Part shown: positions 43,648 through 52,067 of the stretch, in pieces | Layout: each line of letters starts with the position of its first letter | How positions within the stretch are numbered: position 1 is the stretch's first letter | Origin: Vulcanimicrobiota bacterium | Lineage (GTDB): Bacteria > Vulcanimicrobiota > Vulcanimicrobiia > Vulcanimicrobiales > Vulcanimicrobiaceae | Length of the DNA: 64,000 nucleotides | Assembly (NCBI GenBank): GCA_013036095.1 | Contig: JAAXCW010000005.1 | Location: forward strand, 62,001 to 126,000 | Direction: 5' to 3' | Position numbers and translations under genes: made by a program | Notes under the pieces: generated by a model | Databases searched by the model: none | What the model was told of the DNA's origin: nothing | What the model saw: the letters and a program-made list of their open reading frames with translations, nothing else

Positions 43648-44746
43648 GAGCGCCGCCTATGTTTTCGAGAGCCTGTTCAAGGATCTGCTCTTCTCGCGCC
43701 GCCGCGGCACTCCACGTAAAGCGCTTGGCCCACGACCGAAGCGTTTCGCGATCGATACGATCGGTTGAGAGAAAGTCCAGAATCGAGTCCGCAAAGGCGT
43801 TTACGTCACCTAGTTGCACTAGCTTTGCTCCCGGGCTCTTTGCGATCGTATTGTCGTAAGCCGGCAAATTGTAAGCCACGACGGGCAGACCCGCTAGATG
43901 AGCCTCAATCGGGACGATTCCCCATCCCTCGACGTGACTCGGGAATACGCAAAGCCGGGAGGTCGCGTAGAGCTGCCATTTTTCGCCGTCGCTTATCGGA
44001 CCCAGGAGCGAAACGTTCGCCTCGAGCTTCAGCGAACGCAAAGCCGCGCGTAGCCGTTCGTTGACGTGGGGCGCAATGAACCCGGCACAGGCCAGCCGGG
44101 CATCAGGGCGTGCGTCACAGACGCGCCGCCAAGCTTCAAAGAGTTCGGGGATCCCCTTGGCCTGGGTATGCCGTCCGACAAAGACGCCATCGTAGCGTGG
44201 CGGCTGCTCCGGCAGACTGCCGTCGTCGGCGCCGTTGGTACCCACGTAAATCGGCACGCGCAGCCCTTCGCTGCGCAACTCTTCAGCCAACGCCTCCGAG
44301 ACTGTCACGATCGCATCCGCGGCACGATGCACCTCCCGATTCAACATCCAGAATTCCGTGCCGCGTACGTTTTGATTGCAGAGCACGACCGGAATGCCTC
44401 GCAGTTTGCCGATCACCAAAGCCGAAAGCGAGATCGGGAGAATTTCGCTGGGCCCCCCGTAGACCACGTCGAACTTCTCGCGCCAAGCCAATCCCATCGC
44501 GATGATGGCGAGCGTACTCCACATCCAATTGACGGCGCGCACCACTTTGAAAAAAAGCGCCGACGCCGTGCCAAGCCGCCTGGTGGGATACCGTCGCACA
44601 TTTGGCACGCCAATCGGGAATGTGTCACTTGCGATTGCGAACGGCTCCAACCGGTCGAGCGATTCGAGGATTCGCTTCGCCCTGTAAAATCCGCCCGCGA
44701 AGCTGGGTTCGGGCGGAGACCAGAGCGGCGCTAACAGCCGTTTCAC
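43640..44746 (-). CDS. Family 4 (GT-B) glycosyltransferase
   Basis: 368 residues from the GTG that overlaps the stop of protein E (GTGA); the longer upstream frame is Arg-rich shadow and is discarded. N-terminus (M)KRLLAPLWSPPEPSFAGGFYRAKRILESL. The donor domain has YVGTNGADDG, FVGRHTQAKGIPELFEAWRRV, VSLLGPISDGEKWQLYATSRLCVFPSHVEGWGIVPIEAHLAGLPVVAYNLPAY (E-x7-E). It probably transfers a sugar to a growing lipid-linked glycan. Translational coupling on both sides ties it to protein E and the methyltransferase. Confidence 0.92.
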   Translation of the reverse strand: MKRLLAPLWSPPEPSFAGGFYRAKRILESLDRLEPFAIASDTFPIGVPNVRRYPTRRLGTASALFFKVVRAVNWMWSTLAIIAMGLAWREKFDVVYGGPSEILPISLSALVIGKLRGIPVVLCNQNVRGTEFWMLNREVHRAADAIVTVSEALAEELRSEGLRVPIYVGTNGADDGSLPEQPPRYDGVFVGRHTQAKGIPELFEAWRRVCDARPDARLACAGFIAPHVNERLRAALRSLKLEANVSLLGPISDGEKWQLYATSRLCVFPSHVEGWGIVPIEAHLAGLPVVAYNLPAYDNTIAKSPGAKLVQLGDVNAFADSILDFLSTDRIDRETLRSWAKRFTWSAAAAREEQILEQALENIGGARG

Positions 44747-47205
44747 ACCGGCGCGCGCAGCGCACGACTGAGAACATAGGCGTACGCGGCAAACAGCAGC
44801 AAGGCCAAAACAGCGGAGAGCCAAGCCGCGATTTGCAGAGTGTTTATAATAACGAGCGGCGCCTGCGCCGGCACGTCCCAAGCGTTCGCGAATCCATCCG
44901 CCATAAAATTGCCGAGCGGCTTCCACTGCCCGCTTACGCGGACATAACCGGCCCATGCCGGATCGAAATTCTCGTTGAAAATCGTATAGTGCCGGTAAGC
45001 CGCCGGTGCGAAACGGTATCCAATGACTCCAGCCGGTTCGGGAAAGATTGAAACCATGCGAGAGGGCGCGCTCGATATTTTGACGCCGGCGACTCCCGTC
45101 ACGACCGCGTTCCTTCTTCCATTTATGAGATAGGTGTGTGGACCGGCCGGCATGACGAAGCGCAAAAAGCGGACATCGCCTCCCGCCGTTACAGAAGCCT
45201 TGACGGCATTTCCTCCGCGTTCGGTCAGTTGAATCCGCGTCGCACTTGGAGCAGTGACGAGTGTTACGTTCAGCGTTCGCGCGCACGCCGTCGGGACGTC
45301 GAGCACTTGGACGTGTTTACGTCCGATCTCCGCGACATCCAGTCCGAGCTGCGCCCGGCCACTGCAAACCGCATCCCCGTCGCGCCCGGGATCGAATCCG
45401 CGCGACGCGCGCTGCCAAAAACCTGCATAGCTCGTTATTCCGGCAACCCCGGCGACGGGATCCATCGCCGTTGTCAGGCCAAATCGTGGAAACGCGCGAT
45501 CCCCCGCAAGGACGTGCAGCGCTCCGAAACCCGCTATTTGCTTACCAAATTCTTCGCGAGGCAGTGGAAAGGTCTGCGTGACATCTTCGCGATACAAGAT
45601 CCGCGAAATCCCGAGAGCTCGCAGCAGGGCCTGTCTACCCTCCGCAGAGTTTTGACGTGCAGTGAGTCTGGCAAGAATCTGTTCCATCTGCCAGCTCGGT
45701 TGCGGCAAGTAGCTGATCGCGAGCGTCGGTTTTCCTAAATACCCGGGCAGAAAGTCGTTCCCGTAAACGCCCCAACGGTACGCGGCCAGCGGCATGTTTG
45801 GCAGCAATAGCGTTGGCGAGTCGTCGGACAGTAACGAGCCATGCGCCTTGAGGTCCTTGTAGTAAGCGGGAACGGTAACCACGAAATTCGGAAAATGCGG
45901 CGGGTTATCCGGGCTGCGCTCTATCAGCGCGCCCGTTATGTATGGGAGAGAAACGACGACGACCGCTATCGCCGATCCGATCGAGAAAGCGGCGCGTCTG
46001 CGCCTTAGCGTACCGAAAAGATACATTAAGCCTATTGAGTAAAACGCGGCCGTTAAGGCTGCGAATTTGACGCTGCTGCGAAAAGCGTCAAAGAGCGGCA
46101 ACCCCATCAGGACGACATACGGAATACCGATAATTTCATTTTGATAATGGTAGCCTGTCGCAATGAGGAGCGAGGCTGCCAGCGCGGCCAATAATAGGAA
46201 GCGCCGCGCCCGTATGAGTCCAACGATCGCGCAAATCGCAAGGGCGCCCATCGCGATCATGAACCACGGCGACTCATAAAACAGACACCCGACGCATTCG
46301 CGGGTTCCGTAAGCCTTCGTCCAAATCTCAGGATAGCTTCGAAGCAGGAATGCGTTCGTCAACGTACCCGCCGAAGTAAGGACCGATATATCCCCCGCCG
46401 ATTCCGCGAGAATGGGCTGCTTCGGGTGCAGCATCAAGTCGTAGAGCAGCGGGAGCAGCCAAAACACGTTGAGCGAAAATGCAAGTCCCGTCGCCAAAGC
46501 CGCTGCGCGCGAAGTCCGAAGCGTCCGGTAGATATACTCGAACTCCAGCAGGAGCGTACCAATAAGCGCGACGAGCACCGACGTCAGGTTATACATTCCC
46601 GTCACGACGAACATGAGCGGGATAAACGAGAGCAAGACGGGCCGCGCGCTTCGCCTGCTCCATTCGACGATCAGCAGCGCCACGGGAAGAAGCGCATAAT
46701 CAACGAGCAATCCCGAGTAACCGTCGTGGATAAACGCCACCACGAACGGGTTGGAAGAATAAAACAATGCTGCCACAGCGCTGAAAACGCCCGGGACTCG
46801 CGGAAAGTGAACGCGCAGGTACCACCAAAATGCGAAGAAGATTGCCAGCGAAACGAAGATCAGCGAACTGCGGTTTCTAAAATCCTCACCCAGCGGCGAC
46901 ATGAGCGCCGAAACGATCTCTTGGATCGACAAATACGAGAGATCGCGCGCATGCGCATAGCCCAAATGAAACTGGGCGTCCCATACGTTAACGAGGTCGC
47001 GGAGCTTCCACCACGGTCCGAAGATCGTATCCGCGTCGAAATAGCGGATGTAGAGAAAGCGGCCCGGAGCGATCAAGAACGGCCAGCTCAAGAGAAATGC
47101 GGCGCCCGCGACTGCAACGGCGCTCGCCCACGAGTCTACGAGCCGAGCCGACCCGCGTGTATTTCCTTCAGCCGCGTCAGCAGCTGCTCCGCGCTCTTTT
47201 CCCAT
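44743..47205 (-). CDS. Giant GT-C-like membrane protein E
   Basis: 820 residues. After a ~25-residue cytosolic lead comes a helix (AVAVAGAAFLLSWPFLI), an acid-containing outside loop (YIRYFDADTIFGPWW), and SSNPFVVAFIHDGYSGLLVDYALLPVALLIVEW, the family segment. The extracytoplasmic part is residues about 420-780. Closing motif: ENFDPAWAGYV ... ADGFANAWDVPAQAP ... and final helix (IAAWLSAVLALLLFAAYAYV). It is inside a coupled operon: the start overlaps the upstream GT4 by 70 bp, the end overlaps the next GT4 as GTGA. This location, among lipid-linked-glycan GTs, supports a role in the same polymer. Confidence 0.68.
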   Translation of the reverse strand: MGKERGAAADAAEGNTRGSARLVDSWASAVAVAGAAFLLSWPFLIAPGRFLYIRYFDADTIFGPWWKLRDLVNVWDAQFHLGYAHARDLSYLSIQEIVSALMSPLGEDFRNRSSLIFVSLAIFFAFWWYLRVHFPRVPGVFSAVAALFYSSNPFVVAFIHDGYSGLLVDYALLPVALLIVEWSRRSARPVLLSFIPLMFVVTGMYNLTSVLVALIGTLLLEFEYIYRTLRTSRAAALATGLAFSLNVFWLLPLLYDLMLHPKQPILAESAGDISVLTSAGTLTNAFLLRSYPEIWTKAYGTRECVGCLFYESPWFMIAMGALAICAIVGLIRARRFLLLAALAASLLIATGYHYQNEIIGIPYVVLMGLPLFDAFRSSVKFAALTAAFYSIGLMYLFGTLRRRRAAFSIGSAIAVVVVSLPYITGALIERSPDNPPHFPNFVVTVPAYYKDLKAHGSLLSDDSPTLLLPNMPLAAYRWGVYGNDFLPGYLGKPTLAISYLPQPSWQMEQILARLTARQNSAEGRQALLRALGISRILYREDVTQTFPLPREEFGKQIAGFGALHVLAGDRAFPRFGLTTAMDPVAGVAGITSYAGFWQRASRGFDPGRDGDAVCSGRAQLGLDVAEIGRKHVQVLDVPTACARTLNVTLVTAPSATRIQLTERGGNAVKASVTAGGDVRFLRFVMPAGPHTYLINGRRNAVVTGVAGVKISSAPSRMVSIFPEPAGVIGYRFAPAAYRHYTIFNENFDPAWAGYVRVSGQWKPLGNFMADGFANAWDVPAQAPLVIINTLQIAAWLSAVLALLLFAAYAYVLSRALRAPV

Positions 47206-48239
47206 GAAAACGATTGTGAATAGTCTAGAGCGTGTTCGGAGAGACGCCCGCGATAGGCTTCATCGGTAAGAATATATGTCAGTGCGCTGCCGAACTCATC
47301 CCAATTCTGCACGAGCCTTCCGGTTTGGCCGTCAATGATTGCGTCCCGAAGTCCGGGAACGCGCATCGCAACGGCGGCCGTTCTGCATGCCGCCGCTTCG
47401 ATCACGCTGATTCCCCAGCCCTCGACGCGCGACGGCTGCGCGAAGACCCAGGCGGAAGAAAGCAGCCGGCGCTTTTCGTTCTCGTCGACGAAACCGGTGA
47501 AGACAGCCCCGTCTGCCAGACCGAGGTCGCGCGCCAATGCGCGACAGGGTTCGGCATCGCCTCCCGTGCCGGCAATGTATAACTTCGCGGCCGGAACGCT
47601 TTCGCGCACTTTCGCAAAGATGCGTAGTAATTCACGAATCCGCTTGTATCGTACGACGCGCCCTAAGTAGACGACCGACGGCTCCGGCGACTTTGTTCCG
47701 GGATAGAGCAGCGTATGGTCCACGCCGCTATGGACAAGCGTCACGGGCAGCCGCGTGTACCTGTGCTTGGTAATATCGTCGCGCGTGCTTTCGGAGATCG
47801 CTACAAACGGAACGCGCCGGTAAGCCAGCGGCATGCACCACACCTCGAGCGCCCACGTGAACCAGCTGATCGGCGGCGGCAGCTCGCGCAACAACACATC
47901 GCGGTGAACGTGGAACATCAGCAGAGCCTTCGGACGGCGTGAAAAGAGCGGCGTGAAAAATGGAACGCCGTTTTCGGCATCGAGCAGCACGTCGCAATCC
48001 CGCATATGCCGAAAGTAGGCGAAAGGCGCCGCCGCATACACTCCATACTCCCCGCCGGCCCGATAGATCTCGATACCGTCGATCGTGGCGCGCGCGCTCG
48101 CGCCTGGGAAGCGTGAAGCAAACCATTTGACGGAATGGCCCGCCGCAGTCCAAAGGGCGGCTTGCCTGTGAAGGTACTGCTCAGCGCCTCCCGCCTTAGG
48201 ATGGCGGACGTCGCGCCAATTGAAGATGCCGACTTTCAG
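47136..48239 (-). CDS. Family 4 (GT-B) glycosyltransferase with apparent CTG start
   Basis: 367 residues when read from a CTG that overlaps the upstream stop as CTGA. This restores the full GT-B N-terminus: L-K-V-G-I-F-N-W-R-D-V-R-H-P, then AGGAEQYLHRQAALWTAAGH, the glycine-rich acceptor loop. No ATG, GTG or TTG occurs in frame before a GTG at 48041, which would delete this essential part. The donor domain has YLGRVVRYKRIRELLRIFAKV and AWVFAQPSRVEGWGISVIEAAACR (E-x7-E). A stop lies four codons upstream of the CTG. Function: cytosolic sugar transfer in the operon's glycan pathway. Confidence 0.85.
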   Translation of the reverse strand: MKVGIFNWRDVRHPKAGGAEQYLHRQAALWTAAGHSVKWFASRFPGASARATIDGIEIYRAGGEYGVYAAAPFAYFRHMRDCDVLLDAENGVPFFTPLFSRRPKALLMFHVHRDVLLRELPPPISWFTWALEVWCMPLAYRRVPFVAISESTRDDITKHRYTRLPVTLVHSGVDHTLLYPGTKSPEPSVVYLGRVVRYKRIRELLRIFAKVRESVPAAKLYIAGTGGDAEPCRALARDLGLADGAVFTGFVDENEKRRLLSSAWVFAQPSRVEGWGISVIEAAACRTAAVAMRVPGLRDAIIDGQTGRLVQNWDEFGSALTYILTDEAYRGRLSEHALDYSQSFSWEKSAEQLLTRLKEIHAGRLGS

Positions 48240-49501
48240 AGCTGCTGGCGCTTAGCCGTACGGGAAGCCAGGTCGGTAAAATTGATCGACCAATTTCCGT
48301 CGAGCCGGTCGAACAGCGCTAAGTACATGCCGCTGGATTTGACGTCGTCGACGATCGCCTGCGCCTGGGCAGCAGCACTACTCGTGTCGCCCCCTTCGAC
48401 GCGCGGCACATTGCCGTAAAAGCGATCGTAAATTGCGGCCGAGCGCGCGCCGGCATCCCACGGATCGTTCACGACCAGGTATTTAGGTTTCACCGAAAGC
48501 GCCGGGAGAAAATAAGGAAGCGGCGATGCGACTTCCACGATCGCATCGTACTCGCGCCGCCCGAAGAGCGCATACCACAAAGAAACGCGAGCTCGCGTCG
48601 ATATCGTGCCGGCGCGTATCCATTGCACGTCGTGACCGGAAGCCTGCCAGCGCAGAGCGAGTTCGTCCACGTATTTATCAACGGCACGCGGCCCCTCACG
48701 TTCGGCTCCGAAGATTAACAAGCGAAACGAATCGCGCACCGGAATAAGCGACCTCCGTCCCAGATATTCAAAAAATGGAATTCGCGAAGCGAGCGTATCG
48801 CGCAGGCGCAGCCGGACGACGGCGACGAGCATCGCATACGATGCGGCCAGCAACCGAACTTTCGAAGCGGTAAAGGTCTCCGCCCACGCGATCGGCGACT
48901 CGATAACCGTGCATCCGGCGCGGCTCAGTTGATAGAGTAAGTCCACGTCGAAAGCGAAATTGGATATTTCCAGCCGCGAAAAAACTTTATCAATTGCAGC
49001 GCGCCGGAAAACTTTAGCGCCGCACTGCGTGTCGCGGTAGCGTAACCCGAACAACAGCCGTACGACGCCGTTGAACACGCGGCTTGCAATCCGGCGCACG
49101 AGAGGCTGCGGCCGCTGCATAACCGCGCCGCGCATCCAGCGCGAACCGATAACGCCGTCGGCCTCGAACTCGCGCAAGCTCGTGATCAGGCGGTCGAATT
49201 CACGCGGATTGGTCGAACCGTCGGCGTCGGTAAATCCGAGCAAAGGCTCCACGCCCGACGAGAATCCCGCCCGGACCGCGCCGCCCTTACCGATTCTGCC
49301 GGTGATCGAAATCAGCGCGAGGTTCGAGTAGCGCCCTTGGAGCGCGCCGACGACGCGCTCGGTACCGTCGTCGCATCCGTTGGCGACCACGACGATGCGC
49401 GCCCTCTCGCCGAAGTGTTCGCAGTACTCGCGGATGGTCGACGAAATCCGGGCCTCTTCGTTCGAAGCGGGAACGACGATCCGGATTTCCGGCTCGGTCA
49501 T
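48236..49501 (-). CDS. GT2 (polyprenyl-phosphate glycosyltransferase type) with extra C-terminal domain
   Basis: 421 residues. Residues 1 to about 245 are a DPM/ALG5-type GT2: IRIVVPASNEEARI, ITGRIGKGGAVRAGFSSG, GFTDADGSTNP (DxD), RYRDTQCGAKVFRR, FAFDVDLLYQ. Such enzymes load polyprenyl-phosphate with one sugar. Residues about 255-421 form an extra domain starting FRLLIFGAEREGPRAVDKYVDELALRWQASGHDVQWIRAG, which looks like the N-terminal half of a GT-B enzyme without a donor half. The natural partner may be the coupled GT4 downstream. A polyprenyl-P-sugar made here could feed the GT-C-like giants; that link is inference. Confidence 0.85.
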   Translation of the reverse strand: MTEPEIRIVVPASNEEARISSTIREYCEHFGERARIVVVANGCDDGTERVVGALQGRYSNLALISITGRIGKGGAVRAGFSSGVEPLLGFTDADGSTNPREFDRLITSLREFEADGVIGSRWMRGAVMQRPQPLVRRIASRVFNGVVRLLFGLRYRDTQCGAKVFRRAAIDKVFSRLEISNFAFDVDLLYQLSRAGCTVIESPIAWAETFTASKVRLLAASYAMLVAVVRLRLRDTLASRIPFFEYLGRRSLIPVRDSFRLLIFGAEREGPRAVDKYVDELALRWQASGHDVQWIRAGTISTRARVSLWYALFGRREYDAIVEVASPLPYFLPALSVKPKYLVVNDPWDAGARSAAIYDRFYGNVPRVEGGDTSSAAAQAQAIVDDVKSSGMYLALFDRLDGNWSINFTDLASRTAKRQQL

Positions 49502-49516
49502 GGCCGCTGCGAAGCG

Positions 49517-51031
49517 CTAGGCGGCGACGCCGCTCTTCTCGCGCTCGCTCTTTGCGACGGCCGCCGCGCCCTTGACTTGGCCGGTGTTGAAGTCCGTCAA
49601 GTGTCCCCAGACGTACTGCACCCCGCGTGCGATAAACTGCACGTCTTCCCAATTGCGGATGTTTATCAGTTTGTTCCAGACGAATTGTGGGCTGATAAAA
49701 GAACGGTACAAGTCTTGGGTCAGGTTGAGCGTGTCTTCGGCTGTAAGCGGGCTCTTGAGGATAGGGCGGCGCATGTCGTACTCATCCCAGTCCTTGGTCA
49801 GCAGCCAGCCGTTTTTCTCCGCTTCCTTATATAACGGCGTTCCCGCGTAGGGGATGACGACGGTCGCCTGCAGCGTGTCCACGCAACCCGTTTTGAACAT
49901 TTTCTTCGCGAATTCGATCGTATTGCGGGCTTCTTCTTTGGTTTCCCAAGGATAGCCGATCATCGTCGTGATATGCGGCGCGAGGCCGGCGCCCTTGGAC
50001 CACTTGAGTTCCTGGGCGATCGTGTCGGTTTTCATGTTCTTGGCCAAGCGCTTGAGCGTGCTTTGGTTCGCGGACTCGAGTCCGTACAGGATAAAGCGGA
50101 ACCCGGCTTTGCCCATGAGCTGATACTCCTCTTTGCCGAGGTAGTTGAAGCGCATGTTGCAGCCCATCGTGACCTTTTTGTGCAGGCCGCGTTTGATCAG
50201 ACCTTCGCAGAATTCGTTCAGCCAGGCTCCGATCGGGAGCGTGCCCGTGTCGTCGAAGATTTCCCGAACGCCGTAATTCTTCACGAGCATCTCGACTTCG
50301 TCGAGCATTAGCTCCGGCGTACGCGTGCGAAACTTCTGGCCCGGGAAGAGAATGGTCCACGAACAGAACGTGCAGTGGCCCCACCAGCAGTCGCGTCCGG
50401 CCATCGTGTAGGTGCCGGGAAGATACTTGAAGTTGCCGTTTTTGTACGCGTAGAGCTCCCACTTGGTGAGATCGCGATCGATCATGGGCAACTCGTTCAA
50501 GTCGTTCACCAGCGAATAGATGCCGGTCCCTTTGACTCCGCCGTTTTCGCGGTAGTAAGTACCCGGGCCCATGGCACCGTGCGTATCCAAGTGATTGACC
50601 AGATCCCGCAGCGAGAAATCGAAATCGCCGCCCGTCAGCACGTAATCGACCGGAGATTTTTCGAGCGACTCTTCGGGGAAGCCCGTGACGTGGTCGCCCA
50701 TGAGGACGACGATCGTCTTGGGGTTGAGCCGCTTCATCTCTTCGATGAGACGCCAGTGCTTCTTGATGGTCGGGGTCTTGCTCTCGAAGGCGATGAGGTC
50801 GAGGCCGGCGCCTTCGAACCACTTCAGCCACTCGGCTTCGGATTTCTGCTCGGCGATGGCGTCATCCCAAATGACTTCGTGCCCCATCGACTGCAGCAGC
50901 GTGGCGGCAGACGAAGGCACCATCGGATAGATGAACGTCGGATTATTAAACCACTGGAACTGGCGATTTTGCGAAAGCAGGGCCACGCCCTTATCGCTAG
51001 CCAGCGGCGGATATGAGACGGCGATCTTCAC
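49517..51031 (-). CDS. Cobalamin-binding-type radical SAM enzyme
   Basis: 504 residues from the GTG with GGGAGA 4-5 bases upstream; a TTG seven codons earlier is less likely. The N-terminal ~150 residues resemble the B12-binding domain of class B radical SAM enzymes (PSSAATLLQSMGHEVIWDDA, VVLMGDHVTGFPEE) but lack D-x-H-x2-G. The radical SAM cluster motif is GRDCWWGHCTFCSW, cysteine spacing x4/x2 rather than x3/x2. ILYGLESANQSTLKRL and MIGYPWETKEE follow as in the family. It lies in a glycosyltransferase operon, so methylation or rearrangement of a glycan or lipid is possible; substrate unknown. Confidence 0.88.
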   Translation of the reverse strand: MKIAVSYPPLASDKGVALLSQNRQFQWFNNPTFIYPMVPSSAATLLQSMGHEVIWDDAIAEQKSEAEWLKWFEGAGLDLIAFESKTPTIKKHWRLIEEMKRLNPKTIVVLMGDHVTGFPEESLEKSPVDYVLTGGDFDFSLRDLVNHLDTHGAMGPGTYYRENGGVKGTGIYSLVNDLNELPMIDRDLTKWELYAYKNGNFKYLPGTYTMAGRDCWWGHCTFCSWTILFPGQKFRTRTPELMLDEVEMLVKNYGVREIFDDTGTLPIGAWLNEFCEGLIKRGLHKKVTMGCNMRFNYLGKEEYQLMGKAGFRFILYGLESANQSTLKRLAKNMKTDTIAQELKWSKGAGLAPHITTMIGYPWETKEEARNTIEFAKKMFKTGCVDTLQATVVIPYAGTPLYKEAEKNGWLLTKDWDEYDMRRPILKSPLTAEDTLNLTQDLYRSFISPQFVWNKLINIRNWEDVQFIARGVQYVWGHLTDFNTGQVKGAAAVAKSEREKSGVAA

Positions 51032-51095
51032 AGTTTCTCCCGAATGCGGCAAGGACGACTATAACATAGGGGTCGGGCGGCGGCAAACCCCGGCA

Positions 51096-52067
51096 TCAGT
51101 GGTCCAGCTCCGGATGCAGCAGTCCCAGCATGAAGCCTAGGCCGTAGGTGAGGTGCGTGAGGTAGATTCCGAGCGAGACCAGGAGGGGGTTGGCCAGGTG
51201 GGACCGCCGCGACCACATCGCGCTCCCCACGACCGCCAAGACGTAGCCGGCCGCCAGAACCAGCAAGGCCGAGCGCAGGCGGCTGAACGGCAGCAGAGCG
51301 GCAAAGACGACGTTCGCCAAGAGAAAGAGTGACGGGACGAAATATGCCGGGCGAAGCGACGTTTCGGGATAGCGCTTAGCAAAAAAGCCCCGATGCACGG
51401 CGTAATTCCAGACCTGGCGGAAATGCCCCCAAAACAGTTTGCGCCGGTGATGAAAGACGGCCGCTCGCGGATCGTAGACGATGCGGTCGCCCTGCTTGGT
51501 GAGCAGCAGGCAAAGCTTGGTGTCTTCGCCGGGCCAATAACGCAGGCACTCGCCGACATGCCGTAGGAAGGGCTCGCGCCGCAAAATCAGGTTGCACGAC
51601 GGGTAGTCGTCGACGTCTCGCTGAGCCTCCGCAACATAGCGGTAGGTGTAACGCGCCGACACCAATGGCGAGACGTACACGGCACCGCTCGCTTGCTGAA
51701 GCGGAGAATCTGCCGGCGGCGTAATGGCTGGACCGCCCACGCCGATGACCTGAGGATCTGCAAAGTGCGAAACGGCAGCTTCGAGCCAGCCCGGAGTCGG
51801 GTAGGCGTCGTCGTCGAGCAGCGCGACGATCCCGGCGTCGCTGGCTTTCGCGGCCATCATTCTTTTGATGTTCGGAGGAACAGGGCCTGAAGCGAGCCAC
51901 TTGACGTCGAGACCCGGCTCGTCGAATGCTTCCGGGCCGTCCGTAATGACGTAGACGTCGAAACGCCTGTATGTTTGCAGGCGCAAATGCGCCAGGGACT
52001 CGTGCAGGTACGCGTTGATCCGCTTGAGCGGGATAATGACGGAGACTTTTGGCTCCGCCACCGTCAT
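51096..52067 (-). CDS. Family 2 glycosyltransferase with C-terminal membrane helices
   Basis: 323 residues. GT-A part: VSVIIPLKRINAYLHESLAHLRLQTY, VYVITDGPE, IVALLDDDAYPTPGWLEAAV (DDD metal site), CNLILRREPFLRHVGEC, and WPGEDTKLCLLL (catalytic ED region). The last ~90 residues hold two or three helices (YFVPSLFLLANVVFAALLPF; ALLVLAAGYVLAVVGSAM; LLVSLGIYLTHLTYGLGFML), so it is an integral membrane GT. Its start overlaps the upstream GT2 end by 4 bp. Donor and acceptor unknown. Confidence 0.9.
   Translation of the reverse strand: MTVAEPKVSVIIPLKRINAYLHESLAHLRLQTYRRFDVYVITDGPEAFDEPGLDVKWLASGPVPPNIKRMMAAKASDAGIVALLDDDAYPTPGWLEAAVSHFADPQVIGVGGPAITPPADSPLQQASGAVYVSPLVSARYTYRYVAEAQRDVDDYPSCNLILRREPFLRHVGECLRYWPGEDTKLCLLLTKQGDRIVYDPRAAVFHHRRKLFWGHFRQVWNYAVHRGFFAKRYPETSLRPAYFVPSLFLLANVVFAALLPFSRLRSALLVLAAGYVLAVVGSAMWSRRSHLANPLLVSLGIYLTHLTYGLGFMLGLLHPELDH

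Noticed and set aside
44747..45286. 180-residue upstream extension of the GT4 gene at 43640
   Set aside because: It is an alternate frame of protein E with heavy Arg/Ser content. The GTGA overlap gives a canonical GT4 N-terminus.
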